Assembly (NCBI GenBank): GCA_039583875.1 | Contig: CM077165.1 | Location: forward strand, 78,418,757 to 78,482,756 | DNA: 64,000 bases | Direction of reading: 5' to 3' | Source of the DNA: Platanthera guangdongensis | Lineage: Eukaryota > Streptophyta > Magnoliopsida > Asparagales > Orchidaceae | Shown here: piece after piece, positions 38,993 through 48,910 of the stretch | Layout of the letters: each line of letters starts with the position of its first letter | Numbering within the stretch: the first letter of the stretch is position 1 | The notes under the pieces: generated by a model | Database searches by the model: none | What the model was told of the DNA's origin: nothing | The model's input: only the letters and a program-made list of their open reading frames with translations | Made by a program: the position numbers and the translations under genes

Positions 38993-39796
38993 TCTTGTCA
39001 AATCGACTAACCCTAATAACAACAAGCGATGATAAGCAATACCTTATGAATTCTGAATCTTCTTTCTCTTTTTCCAAAACAGAAGACACAACCAACCATC
39101 ATCGTACAAATCGCCTAGGGCTTGCGTTCAAGAAGATTTAGATCAAGTCGACTTACAGATGGAGATTGTTCTTCAACTCCTCATTATCTCTCGGATCGTG
39201 TGAGTCAAAGAAGTTTCAGATCCAGATCTATCTGAGCATCTTCTTCAACAATTTCTGATAAAGCCGCAAAGTTCAGGAAGAAGACCTTGGCCGAAATCTC
39301 CAGATCTTAGAAAGATATATTGTTTGTATTTCATACTCTCAATTTATTCTTGTAGGAGATTACTATCCAAGAGTAGGAGCTTCCTTCTCCGAGTTGTAGG
39401 AAGTTTTCATCTTCCGAGTGTAGATCCGTGTTGTGGATCGAGTTGTAGGAACTTTGTTCTGAGGTGTAGGATTGGTTTCAATCCGAGATAGTGGAGTATC
39501 CGAGTCTAGTGCTTTGCTAGATCGGTGAGTGGAAAGTGGATGTACCCAAGGTTGGTGAACTACTATAAATCTCTATTTCCTCTGTATTTGCTTGATTATT
39601 TTCTGTGCATAGATCGATAATTTTTTATTCCGCAAAAAGACGCACAACTCACCTATTCACCCCCTCTATATGATTTAGGTAGACAACTGAACTCTCTCAC
39701 ACAAGCAAATCCCTCAACAATCCACCTTTTGGTGGGGGATACCCATGCATATGCCAAATTAAGGACTTCATATGTACAAGGAAGAAAGATCGTTAC

Positions 39797-39820
39797 CCTT
39801 GACGATCGCTTTGGATCCAT
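39797..39820 (-). CDS. gag: start-exon homologue in Gypsy-G
   Basis: On the minus strand, ATG plus seven codons encode MDPKRSSR and run directly into the donor AGG|GTAACG, as in Gypsy-3. Length, last four residues and donor are conserved although the surrounding LTR has diverged a great deal. This supports a coding role. Its gag exon is outside the window. Confidence 0.5.
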
Positions 39821-40089
39821 GAAAACATAGCCAGATGAAAAGCACCGCTGCGGCCTTGCCTCCACGAATCTGGATTCGGTACACGATTTGGGGCTCTGAA
39901 GCTCCACCGGCAGCCGGATTCTTCCTCCTTTCTTGGTCTCCCCACTTTTTACCACTTTAGAAAGAGAGAGAAAGGCCTTTGATAATGGGAGAGTTATCCT
40001 CAACTCATGGCCTTATATCAGCAGGGAGATCTCAGGGCCATTGGATCCTAGTTGGATGAAATGAACGGCCATGAAAAGCCTTGAAAAAC

Positions 40090-40600
40090 ACTTTCCTGGG
40101 CCAGACATGGCCTGTGACACTCCCGTGTCACAGGCCGTGTGTCTTAATCGGCATAAAGACCGACTTGACCCGACCAGAACATGGCCCTATGACACGCCCG
40201 TGTTATAGGCCATGTGCTAGACACGGCTTTGGACATGCCCGTGTCCAGCCCGTATTCAGTAGCTTCACAGACCTAATCAAGCACAGAGAAGGACACGGCC
40301 CTTGACACGCTCGTGTCACAGGTCATGTTCCCAAGTCGACGATCGTCGAGTGCATTTCATCGAACTCACTCGATCACTCGTCGAGCACATAGCAGGACAC
40401 GGCCCTGGACACGCCCGTGTCACAGGCCGTGTACCCAACTCGAGGATCGTCGACTGCATTTCATCGAGCTCACTCGAGACCGCCCAGCCAAAACTCGAGT
40501 GCAGGACACGGCCATGGACACGCCCGTGTCCCCGACCGTGTTTCCTCACACAGAGTAGGACATGGCCTCGGACACACCCGTGTCCCAGGCCATGTTTCCC
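40090..40600. repeat. Gypsy-G LTR palindrome array
   Basis: About six units of GACACGCCCGTGTC with GGCCTGTGACAC and GTGTCACAGGCC arms, interleaved with CTCGAGGATCGTCGA words (40335-40495). This is the complement-oriented equivalent of the Gypsy-3 array, and on the minus strand it lies upstream of the TATA box. Confidence 0.9.
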
Positions 40601-40642
40601 ACCCTACTCATCCCATTCATCTTCGAGATTTTGGGCGTTACA

Positions 40643-41574
40643 ATATAACCCTTAGCACCTATTGTATAAAGTGGTATGGGACATTTTATACAAGAGGCCC
40701 TACAAAACGACCCCTTGGTTTATAAGCTTGTGTGAGCGTGTTGATAAGCTAAGGTTATTATTCTGTGGATATATATATTGCTTGCTTGAAAATCGACACC
40801 CCAAAGTATAAATCAGTATGGTACTTTTTATACGATGGGAGTCTTGCAAAAGATCCCTTAACTTATAAGTTTGTATGGGCATTCTTATAAGTTAAGGATA
40901 CATGTTTCTTATTTACCTCTCTCATACTTACAGCTTTACTTACCTGTTTATATATAACTGTTAGACTAGTCCCGTTGTAACCTGCTACTTGGTTACTCTC
41001 CTCCTTCATTACCTTTCCTTTCCTCCTTCCCGCTCGGTGCCTAGGAGCCATGGGGGGAGGGGTAGTGGATGATAGGACTTAGTCTTTTAGACTAACGGTT
41101 TTCAGACCAAATCATTTTAGGGGATCGTGGAACCCAGCTTGGAGGTGCAGCCCCAGAGGTCAGCGCGCTTGGAGACGGGACAGTCTAGCACCGAAGTTAA
41201 GGTATCCGGAACAGTAAGTCCCATTCGCTAGTAGTTGTTATAGATTTGCTTCCGCGATGAGTGACTTGTAGTGAGGACTTTGATGTATCGGGCATGAGCC
41301 CAATTTCCAATACTTTAATATTTTTGTTGTGGACTCTCCCTTCGTGGAGAATTATTATTATATATGTGATTGTTGTGGATATGTGTTAGTGTTCTATTTC
41401 ATATACTCTCATACTTTTGCTACTACTCTGTGATCGATATGCCCGGCAGGATCGGCGTTTTGTAGTGACGACGTTCCCGGGCATGATAGTGTCACGACAA
41501 AGTGGCGGTTCTGGGCCTAAGACCCCGTGGTTTAAAAAGAAAAATAATGGGGTCTTATAAGCTATATCGTGACA
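40643..41574 (-). mobile_element. LTR S1: gypsy-like LTR part, minus strand
   Basis: On the minus strand it starts at 41574 with TGTCACGATATAGC, a form common for plant gypsy LTRs. It runs to 40643, where Gypsy-G enters. It matches S2 in opposite orientation over most of its length (GATCGGCGTTTTGTAGTGA, GGAGGTGCAGCCCCAGAGGTC and others). No coding pattern. Beyond GGGTTATAT the rest is not in the window. Confidence 0.65.
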
Positions 41575-42075
41575 AGTCATCTAACTCGACACATAGATGA
41601 TTCAAAGAACAAGTGTCGAGACAATACAACTGTCTCGACACAAAGAAGACTAAAAATTATACTAAGTAAAATATTGTCGAGACAAATCAAATGTCTCGAC
41701 ACAATGAAGGATTAAAGTGTTGACACTGGCAGACAGGACTGTTGAGACAATTTAACAGTCTCGACATAGTGAAAAAATAAAGTAAGTATAAAAGTGTCGA
41801 CGCCGGAAGACAGGAGTGTCGAGACAATTCAACTGTCTCAACACTGTGAAGAAATAAAGCAAGTATAGAAGTGTCGACACCCGGCAGAAAGTTGTATCTA
41901 GACAATCAAACTGTCTCGACACAGTGCAGAATTAAAAGTGTCAATAAAATGATGGTTGTGTCGAGACAAGTCAACTGTCTCGACATTTCAAGTTAAGTTG
42001 AAAATTCTTTTAAGTAAAATTATGTCGAGACTGCTAAGATATCTCGACACAAGTGTTGAGACACTTTGAACATCT
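41575..42075. repeat. TGTCGAGACA array in the Copia-C LTR
   Basis: About seven inverted repeats, each TGTCGAGACA, then 9-11 AT-rich bases, then TGTCTCGACA, about 60-80 bp apart, with variants such as TGTTGAGACA. The array ends about 175 bp before the TATA box. The word differs from those of Copia-H and Copia-1, but the plan is the same. Confidence 0.92.
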
Positions 42076-43218
42076 CGACACTTATGATTCTAAATGTGTA
42101 GAGTTAACACAGAAGTGCCAAGACAAGTCAGAACTGTCAAAATCATCTACATTAATGTGATATTTCAACAGAAATAGTTTAAGTGGGAATTTGAAGTATG
42201 ATTCAGATGATGATGTCATCAATCAGAAACCAGCCATCCACGAAGGCTATAAATAGAGTGGTTGTCCCCATAGAAATCAACAATCAAGCAATCAGAAATT
42301 CTAATTCTAATTTATTCTAAGTTAGGGGAGGGCAACAATCTCGAGAAGAAGGGAGACGAAGGTCTTCAAGAAAATCTACAGATCCTTTCTACATGTTGAT
42401 CTGAAGATTAAGGTGGATCTGATCTACAATTTCTTCAAAAAATCAAGACAATCAACATCAAGAAGATTGCAGATCCAGAGAAGTATCATTTCAGCCAGCC
42501 TGCTTTTCAAGAATCTATCAAGTGCAGCTGAATTGAAGAATCTGAATCCATTCAGATAAGTTAGATTACATAATTTCTGTTTTCTGAAGATTAATTTTCT
42601 TTTTACCTCTTAATTTTGTTAAATCTCTTTGAGATCTGAGTGGGTAGGAGATCTAATCTCTGAGTTATAAGCCTATTCTATAAAGGCTGAAGTAGGGTTC
42701 TTGAGTGACGTGAGGTAGATGATTTAAGTGGATCACTGAGTTGTAAGCCTAATTTATAAAGGATGAGATAGGGTTCTTGCAGGACATGACGTAGGAGATT
42801 GAGAGAATCTCTGAGGTAGCACTTGTTGGTCTGAGTGTAGATTTCTTGACAGAAACTGAGCCTGTAGGATCTTTAGATTTGAGTTGAAGAGGAGTTATAA
42901 CCTTATCTAGCACATTGGTAGTGAGGAAGAAGGGGGAAAGTGGATGTACCCTATATAGGGGAACCACTATAAATTGTTTGTGTGTTGTGCTATGCTTTGC
43001 TTGTGCATGTGCTATGTTCTAAGATTTGCATGTGCAGTGTTCAGTGGTTTAATTATGCTGAGTTGTTGAGAAGCTTATTCATCAAGCATATTATCTACTG
43101 AATATATTATCTGTTGAACATTAAAGTGACAAAGAATTGATAAAGTATTTTAAAAGATACCTATTCACCCCCCCCCCCCCCCCTCTAGGTGATTATCTAT
43201 CCATGTGATTAACATTCA
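41575..43218 (+). repeat. Copia-C LTR, 3' part
   Basis: Right portion of a copia LTR of the Copia-H/Copia-1 type: palindrome array, TATAAATAG at 42249-42257, leader, then ACCTATTC, a long C run, TCTAGGT (43159-43190), and end TTAACATTCA. S1 removed or displaced the start. The leader 42260-43150 has no gene. Confidence 0.8.
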
Positions 43219-43220
43219 AG

Positions 43221-43231
43221 TGGCTTCAGAG
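43221..43231 (+). other. Copia-C primer-binding site (worn)
   Basis: TGGCTTCAGAG lies two bases after the LTR end, with two changes from TGGTATCAGAG. The following GGAGG matches Copia-1. Confidence 0.65.
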
Positions 43232-43300
43232 GGAGGTTATTCAAGAAAGACCTAATAGTCTGAAAAAGATCCAAAGGGTGGTTGAAAAATATCAGATCTA

Positions 43301-43490
43301 ATGGCTTCTTATTTCACAGAGAACTCAGCTATATGAAAATATCTATATGTACCAAGGATAACTTTGTTATATTGAAGCAGAGAGTGAGATTGTTTATGGA
43401 GGCTTCAGATCCAAGAATTTTTGTCACTGTACAAGAAGGACCTTATGTTCCAATGAAGATATCAGTCCAAGATTCAAATGTTCAATCTCC
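43301..43490 (+). pseudogene. gag: Copia-C gag fragment
   Basis: The ATG at 43301 is followed by a frameshift. The readable block KISICTKDNFVILKQRVRLFM and DPRIFVTVQEGPYVPMKIS (43330-43465) aligns with the Gag N-termini of Copia-H and Copia-1. It is cut near 43490 by S2. This is a third member of the same copia group. Confidence 0.8.
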
Positions 43491-44363
43491 TACGAGACTT
43501 TTAAGACCCCTTTTTTTAACACTGGGGTCTTAGGCCCAGAACCACCGCTTTGTAGTGACACCTTCACGCCCTGGAAGGTCATCACTACAAAACGCCGATC
43601 CTGCGGGCCAAATCAATCACAATTGTAGCAAAATAATAAAGCAAGACCACAAAAATCACATATATATGGTAAATAATCTCCACGAAGGGAGTGTCCACAG
43701 ATGTAATAAAAGTACTAAAAATATGGGCTCATGCCCAGTACATTAAGTCCTCACTACATATCTCTCATCACGAAAGCAAAATTAATATAACTACTAGCAA
43801 TCATGACTCACTTTCCCTGCAGTCTGAACTCCGGTACTAGACTGCCCGATCTCCAAGAGTGCCGACCTCTGGGGCTGCACCTCCATGCTGCAATCCATGG
43901 TCCCCTAAAATGATGTGGTTCAAAAACCATTAGTCTAAAAGACTAAGCCCTATCATCCCCCGCCCCTTCCCCCATGACTCCTAGGCACTGAGCGGGGAGA
44001 AGGAAAGGAGAGGACATGAAAGTGGAGAATAAGAAATAAACAGATGGCAGCGGAACTAATCTACCAGTTCTATAGTATATATGGCAGTAAAAAAGGTTCG
44101 AAAAACTGAACAAGAAAGTAACCTTAACTTATATGAAAACACATAAGCCAAGGGATCTTTTGCAGGGATCCTATCGTAAAAAAAGTCTCATACTAATTTA
44201 TATGATAGGGTGTCGGTTTTCTAGCAAGCATATATTTATAACACTGAATGAAAACCTTAACTTATAAGAATGCTCGCACGAACTTATAAACCAAGAGGTC
44301 GTTTTGCAGGGCCTATTGTATAAAGTGTCCCATACCACTTATACATTAGGTGTCGGGGTTATA
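43491..44363 (+). mobile_element. LTR S2: gypsy-like LTR part, plus strand
   Basis: Opposite-orientation copy of S1. The start is worn (about CTACGAGACTTTTAAGACCCC against CACGATATAGCTTATAAGACCCC in S1). It contains two diverged direct repeats of about 120 bp (about 44120-44225 and 44245-44355; shared words AACTTATA, TTTTGCAGGG, TAGG-GTGTCGG). It ends at GGGGTTATA, where Gypsy-T starts. The open frame 43555-43746 is not a gene I recognise. Confidence 0.65.
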
Positions 44364-47119
44364 TGTAATGGTTATGCTATGAAATATAATTATTCCATGA
44401 TGTGATCATGCAAGTGCAACTCACACACCCGACTCTGTGTACACAGACCTTTAGTTCCCTCTTTTTGGAGCCGAACCTCACAGGATACCTCCGTAATGGC
44501 AAACGGAAGATGTGGGTTGGGCCTTGTAAACCTCTAAATCGGTAATTGCATTACCAGTCAGACCTATTGTATGCCTCAATGCTGGTGTACTAAGCGGAGC
44601 TCCTGCATGCTCTTGTCGGCTAGCGCACCGGACTTTATTTGGCCAAGTGCTAAACCACACTAACCGAGTCTCCAATATAGAAGACCCACCACCTTATACC
44701 TTATGCACATGCAACCTTATGTATCATCTACCGAGCCAAATCTCCACAGACTATCCCATCTATCATAAACAACAACTGAGCCAAAGCTCACCGGGCCAAC
44801 CTACCCATTACAAACCATTACCGAGCCAAAGCTCGTCGCGCTAACCTGCCCATCACCAAAAAACACTCGACCCACTGCCCGAGTGACCTAACCTATCTAC
44901 CCGAGACATCAAGGTGTGTGAAGGTGAAACCATAGATTTACTAGTTACTCTTGCATTCCAGTTTTGCCTACAATTTAGGTTTAGCCCAAGACTGCCCAAG
45001 GTATTCCCCCCGAAGTGCTCTTGAGTGCACTAGGAGCTACGATGGGCTGAAGCCCAAAGCTCCCTTTCGAAAGACACTTATTCTTATTTGTTAATACCCA
45101 ACTCCTAGTCCCTTAAATGTTATATTGGATCTAACACTAGTGTAATTGGCATTTCCTCTCCTACGGGAAAGACGATATTTCATCGAGCCCGAGCACACTT
45201 AACACTAGCCAATCCAACATTCTACTCATCCCAACTTCCAACGATGAACTCATTTCTATTCATCCAACCCAGTAAACAACTAACCCAACTCATGTGCCCA
45301 AATTAATACTCTAACTTAATCCCTGCATTTTTACTAAATGCAGACCACTTAAGCTATATGATGTGTAACATGGGAGGTACTCAAAATAATCATCCAGTAT
45401 TCCTATAATAATAATTAGAGGGTTGTCATGACCTTTTTAGCCTAAATCCAGAATTTCATAACTTATCTATTTATCTGATATTTTATTTAATTATTCTAGT
45501 TATCCAAAAATCCCAAGTTTGAATATGAAGTACAAATTTCAGACAAGCAAATATTCCACTAAATTTATGATAAATATAATATGATTTTTTAACTTAAAAT
45601 CCAAAGTCTCCCAATTTTTCAGCAAGGTTTAAGCCCCTAATTCTAATTTTTAAATATATCCCACAATAAATCATTTGAAGAGATAAGTACAACAAGAATA
45701 CTTCCAAAAATTCAGAGAAAATTCAAGGATAATTGTAAGGACATATAAATACTCTAGGTCAAGTTTCATAATTTATTAGCAAGTAATGAGCTCTAAGCAA
45801 ATTATTGAACAATTTTCCAAGTTAATGAGCTTGTGAAGTAGGTACTGCAAAAATATATTCAAAAATTCTAATAAGATTCATACATGAGCAATAAGGTCTA
45901 AAACTCCCTCTGCCAAATTTTCATGACCTTCCAAAGGGCAGTGGGATCATAATGACAAAATGATTAATTAGGGCAATCCCATGAGTTACAAAGCAATTGC
46001 TAAGAATATTGATCCAAAGTTCCATATTAAATAACCAGAGATTCAATCTATCCTTAAGACCATACTACCCAAATTTCATTATTGTTCAAGGAGTTTTACT
46101 AACCTATTCTAGCGCTACAATGTTTGTTCCCTAAACTAGGGTTGGGGTTTTGTGGTGCCTACCCTTTCCCAAATCCCATAATATTTTTACCAGAGGGCTT
46201 TGGTTACCCTATTACCCTCCCCACCAAATTTCAAGTTCATTCAAGGTCTTTTGGCCTCATGCCCTTCACAAGGCACAAAAGCCCTTCCTTAGGGTTTGGT
46301 CTTAGATCTTAGGACAAAACTATTCCAATCTACACCATCTTCCATGGGGACGTGCTAAAATCCATGCCAAGCCAGTGGCCCCAATTTCAACCTTTGTTGA
46401 GGTGATTTGGCCACACAAATCCCAAAGTGCACTTTTTGACCAAAATACCCTTTTTAAGGGAAGGTTAGGGTTTGCATGATTTCAATTCAAACCACCTCCA
46501 AATGAGATGACATTTTAACTAGATCTTTATAATGACCCCAAGAACCACTCACCAAAATTTGTGTGAGTTTAGAGGTAATTTGATCCCTAAATTAATTTAC
46601 CTTAGGGAAATTAAATAATTCCAAAAACTATGGAAACATTGTCCCAAAAAATTCTCATTTTTGGGCAGGACTAGATATGGTCTAGGGTGACTCCCTGTCC
46701 AAATGTCAAGTCATTTGGACCAGAGATGAAGGGTGGGCATCCATTTTTATTTCTGCCTAGCCCTAGGTATAGACCCCACCAAAATGGGTGCCCTGGTTGC
46801 ACCCAAATTTGTTCAAACTAATTTTACAATAAAGTAGACCCATTGGGCTACAAATCATGTGTCTACCATTTTCTCCTACAGTGCATCTAACTATTTTTAG
46901 TAATCTAAAGCCTTAAATAGTAATAATGTGATAGAATTGAAATAATCATAATAATTAAAACCTATAGTTTAAAATCATTACAGCGCCAATCTTTGTGCAG
47001 CTTTGGACGGCATCCGGTTGTCTTCCACCTCCAGCCGATGGTCCCGATTCAACCCGCCTGGAGCCATTTCCAGTCACTGTCGCCAGCCATCCAGCCACCT
47101 CCCCGGCCGGCCACCGGCA

Positions 47120-47143
47120 CCACCACCTCTATTGAGGTGGTGG
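47120..47143. other. conserved hairpin in the Gypsy-T LTR
   Basis: CCACCACCTC-TATT-GAGGTGGTGG, a perfect 10-bp stem. Copies 2 and 3 keep the stem at about 55739-55762 and 63717-63740, the latter with a changed loop (CGTT), so arms are kept while the loop varies. Confidence 0.75.
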
Positions 47144-47899
47144 CTGTCGCCAGGCGGCGGCACAGCCACCGGAGGGCCTTATTCTGGTGAACCTGACAAG
47201 TGCATTTTTGTGGAAAAACATTGAGAGAAGCTCTCCCTATCGGGCTCAATTGATCCTGTACCTTGGCCCTAAGGATTGCAATGAACTACCCATGGAAGGA
47301 GTGGAGGAGGACCTGTGTGGGTGGCTGAAGCCTTGCCGATCGCCGGATTGTCATGGTGGTGGTGGTGGTGGTCGGATTTCTGCAACTTCACAGTGGACCT
47401 CCTTGGCTCCTTCAGGTAATCTGTGGAACTAAATCCCTGGAGTCCAGTGAAGCTCTTAAGAAGGAGAGTTGGGGTGTTAGGTGGGTGTAGGCTGCATTGC
47501 CATTAATGGCCCCTTAGTCAAATTTCGGCCATGGTGTGTGGGGGATGAAGCATGACTCAAACTAGTAAATGGCCAGCTGGTTGAAATGGGACTGTACTCC
47601 CCTTGTCCTAGTGAATTGAATGGGGGGGGGGGGTTTGGGGAAGGGGAAGGATGAGCCCCAAAGTCTTCCCCCATTACTCCCTTCTCTTTCTCTCTCTTTC
47701 ATTTGAAGCTTTTTCTCTCTCCTACTCACCAAGCTTGAAATTTGACTCCTACCTAATCCAATGGCAGCCCACATGTTCAGTTCATCCACTAATACAATGT
47801 TAGCCCAAGTGAATTGGGCTTGAGCTTGAGTTAGCCCATTTGGGCTAGCTTGCCCTAAACCTTGACTAGGGTTGTCCTTGGTCAATTTGGTCTTTGAGG

Positions 47900-48470
47900 T
47901 TCCCCCTAATGGGTCCTTGGTGACCCATTGTACTCCCTTAAGGTCTAGGTGGGGTTAACTTGGCCCTTTCGAGGTCACTTGACCCTTAATCAGGGCACTT
48001 TGACCACTTTAGGGCTAGAGTTGACTTGGGTCAACTTAGCCTTTTTGGTTGACCCCAATGGTTCCTTGGTGGCCCATTGGCCTCTCACTAGGGTTAGGAA
48101 GGTATGTGTGGGGTCTACTTGGCTAAGGGAACTTCAATTGGCCCTATGCAGGTCAGTTTGACCCATTTAGGGTTAGGGTTGACTTGGCTAAACTTAGCCT
48201 CTTGGATTGACCCCAATGAGTCCTAGGTGACCCATTGACCTCACTCTAGGGTTAGGAGGACATGAGTGGGATCCACTTGGCTAAGGGAAGGTCAGTTGAC
48301 CCTTTGTAAGTCAGGTTGACCCATTTAGGGTTAGAGTTGATTTTGGTCAACTTAACCACTTTAACTGCCCTACATGGGTCCTTAGTGACCCATTGACCCC
48401 ACGTTAGGTCTAGGAAGGCCCTGGTAGGATTAGTTGGGCTTTACTAGGGCACACTGCCCTTAGTTAGGGC
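47900..48470. repeat. diverged 150-160-bp tandem repeats in the Gypsy-T LTR
   Basis: Units anchored by GACCCATTG (or GGCCCATTG) at about 47922, 48071, 48229 and 48388, with recurring GGTTGACCC, CTTGGCTAAGGG and TTTAGGGTTAGGGTT words. The same series is in copy 2 at about 56535-57105. Confidence 0.8.
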
Positions 48471-48775
48471 ACCTTGTCCAATTTTGGCCTCGAGTAGGTC
48501 TAGGTCAACTTTGCCACCCTGGGTCGACTTCAATGGACCCTTAGGGCTCTAATGGACATTATAATGGGTTGATGAGACCATGGTGGGGTATTGAAGTATT
48601 GGTGAAGCCCCATGGTCATCTTAAACTAGGGTTCAAAAATTTAATATTTGGAGACCATAGTGGTCTCACCTACATTCCTAGGTTCACTTGGCCCTCCAGG
48701 GCTTCCTATGGTTTTATCATGACCTAGTCATGACAAAACCACTCCTAGGGGTCTAGTTGTTTGAGAGATGTTACA

Positions 48776-48910
48776 AATCCAAATATATAAACAAAAAATT
48801 TCGTCCTCGAAATTCTAGTTAGGCCTACGGGGTTTCAAATATGAAAGGTAAATTATAACATCCCGAGAGGTTGTGAGTAGTACCTGACTGAAAAGCTTCG
48901 GGTTCTTCCG
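48776..48910 (-). other. Gypsy-T unit A region between pol and 3' LTR
   Basis: Contains the conserved AATTTCGAGGACGAAAT block on the minus strand (48798-48814). The bases next to the LTR are GTTTATATATTTGGATT. No purine-rich tract like that of Gypsy-3 is present, so the expected polypurine tract seems lost. Unit B is the same. Confidence 0.65.

Larger units (their letters stand above)
2517..39699 (+). mobile_element. Copia-H: decayed Ty1/copia host element with nested insertions
   Basis: An old plus-strand copia element in the order LTR tail, primer site, gag, protease, integrase, reverse transcriptase, RNase H, extra ORF, polypurine tract and 3' LTR. It is interrupted by Copia-1 (3166-11790), Copia-2 (15616-23791) and Gypsy-3 (28436-38286), each with a matching 5-bp target duplication. 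Gag and the 3'-side ORF resemble those of Copia-1. The two-knuckle Gag and extra ORF after pol recall SIRE/Maximus-type elements, which is a lineage guess. Many stops and frameshifts show it is dead. Its 3' LTR ends at 39699 and is followed by CACAA; the matching left flank is off-window because LTR-U splits the 5' LTR. Confidence 0.9.
38287..39699 (+). repeat. Copia-H 3' LTR, right part
   Basis: Resumes with the target copy TAGTC. It holds the main CTCGAGTA array, the TATA box, a leader and the tail CACCTATTCACCCCC to AACTCTCTCA. With the left part the LTR is about 1.8 kb. Confidence 0.9.
39700..40642 (-). mobile_element. Gypsy-G: gypsy LTR fragment, minus strand
   Basis: On the minus strand it starts at 40642 with TGTAACGCCCAAAATC, then a palindrome array, a TATA-like TGATATAAGG (40011-40020), a GA-rich leader, and the conserved start-exon block. 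It is cut at 39700 by Copia-H. It is a diverged relative of the Gypsy-3 LTR: same palindrome type, and same ATG-CCAAAG-TCGTCAAGG-GTAACG block and CCCACCAA-AGGTGG words. The rest lies left of Copia-H, outside the window. Confidence 0.8.
44364..48775 (-). repeat. Gypsy-T LTR copy 1 (3' LTR of unit A)
   Basis: 4412 bp. On the minus strand it runs from TGTAACATCTCTCAAAC (48775) to AACCATTACA (44364). It holds diverged 150-160-bp tandem repeats (about 47900-48470), a poly-G run at about 47618-47631, a GGT run (47353-47371) and a 10-bp hairpin (47120-47143). The open frames inside it have no family resemblance. Copy 1 matches the right part of copy 2 closely and copy 3 less well. Confidence 0.85.

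Noticed and set aside
41150..41240. Words such as GGTGCAGCCCCAGAGGTC in S1 and S2 as a small RNA gene
   Set aside because: No tRNA or 5S rRNA box pattern could be matched, and both copies lie in the same LTR-like sequence.
43555..43746. Short plus-strand ORFs in S2 and across the Gypsy-T LTRs (for example 44647-44844, 47187-47432, 55805-56050)
   Set aside because: They are short, lack family motifs, and in Gypsy-T are antisense to pol; copies keep them only because the LTRs are similar.
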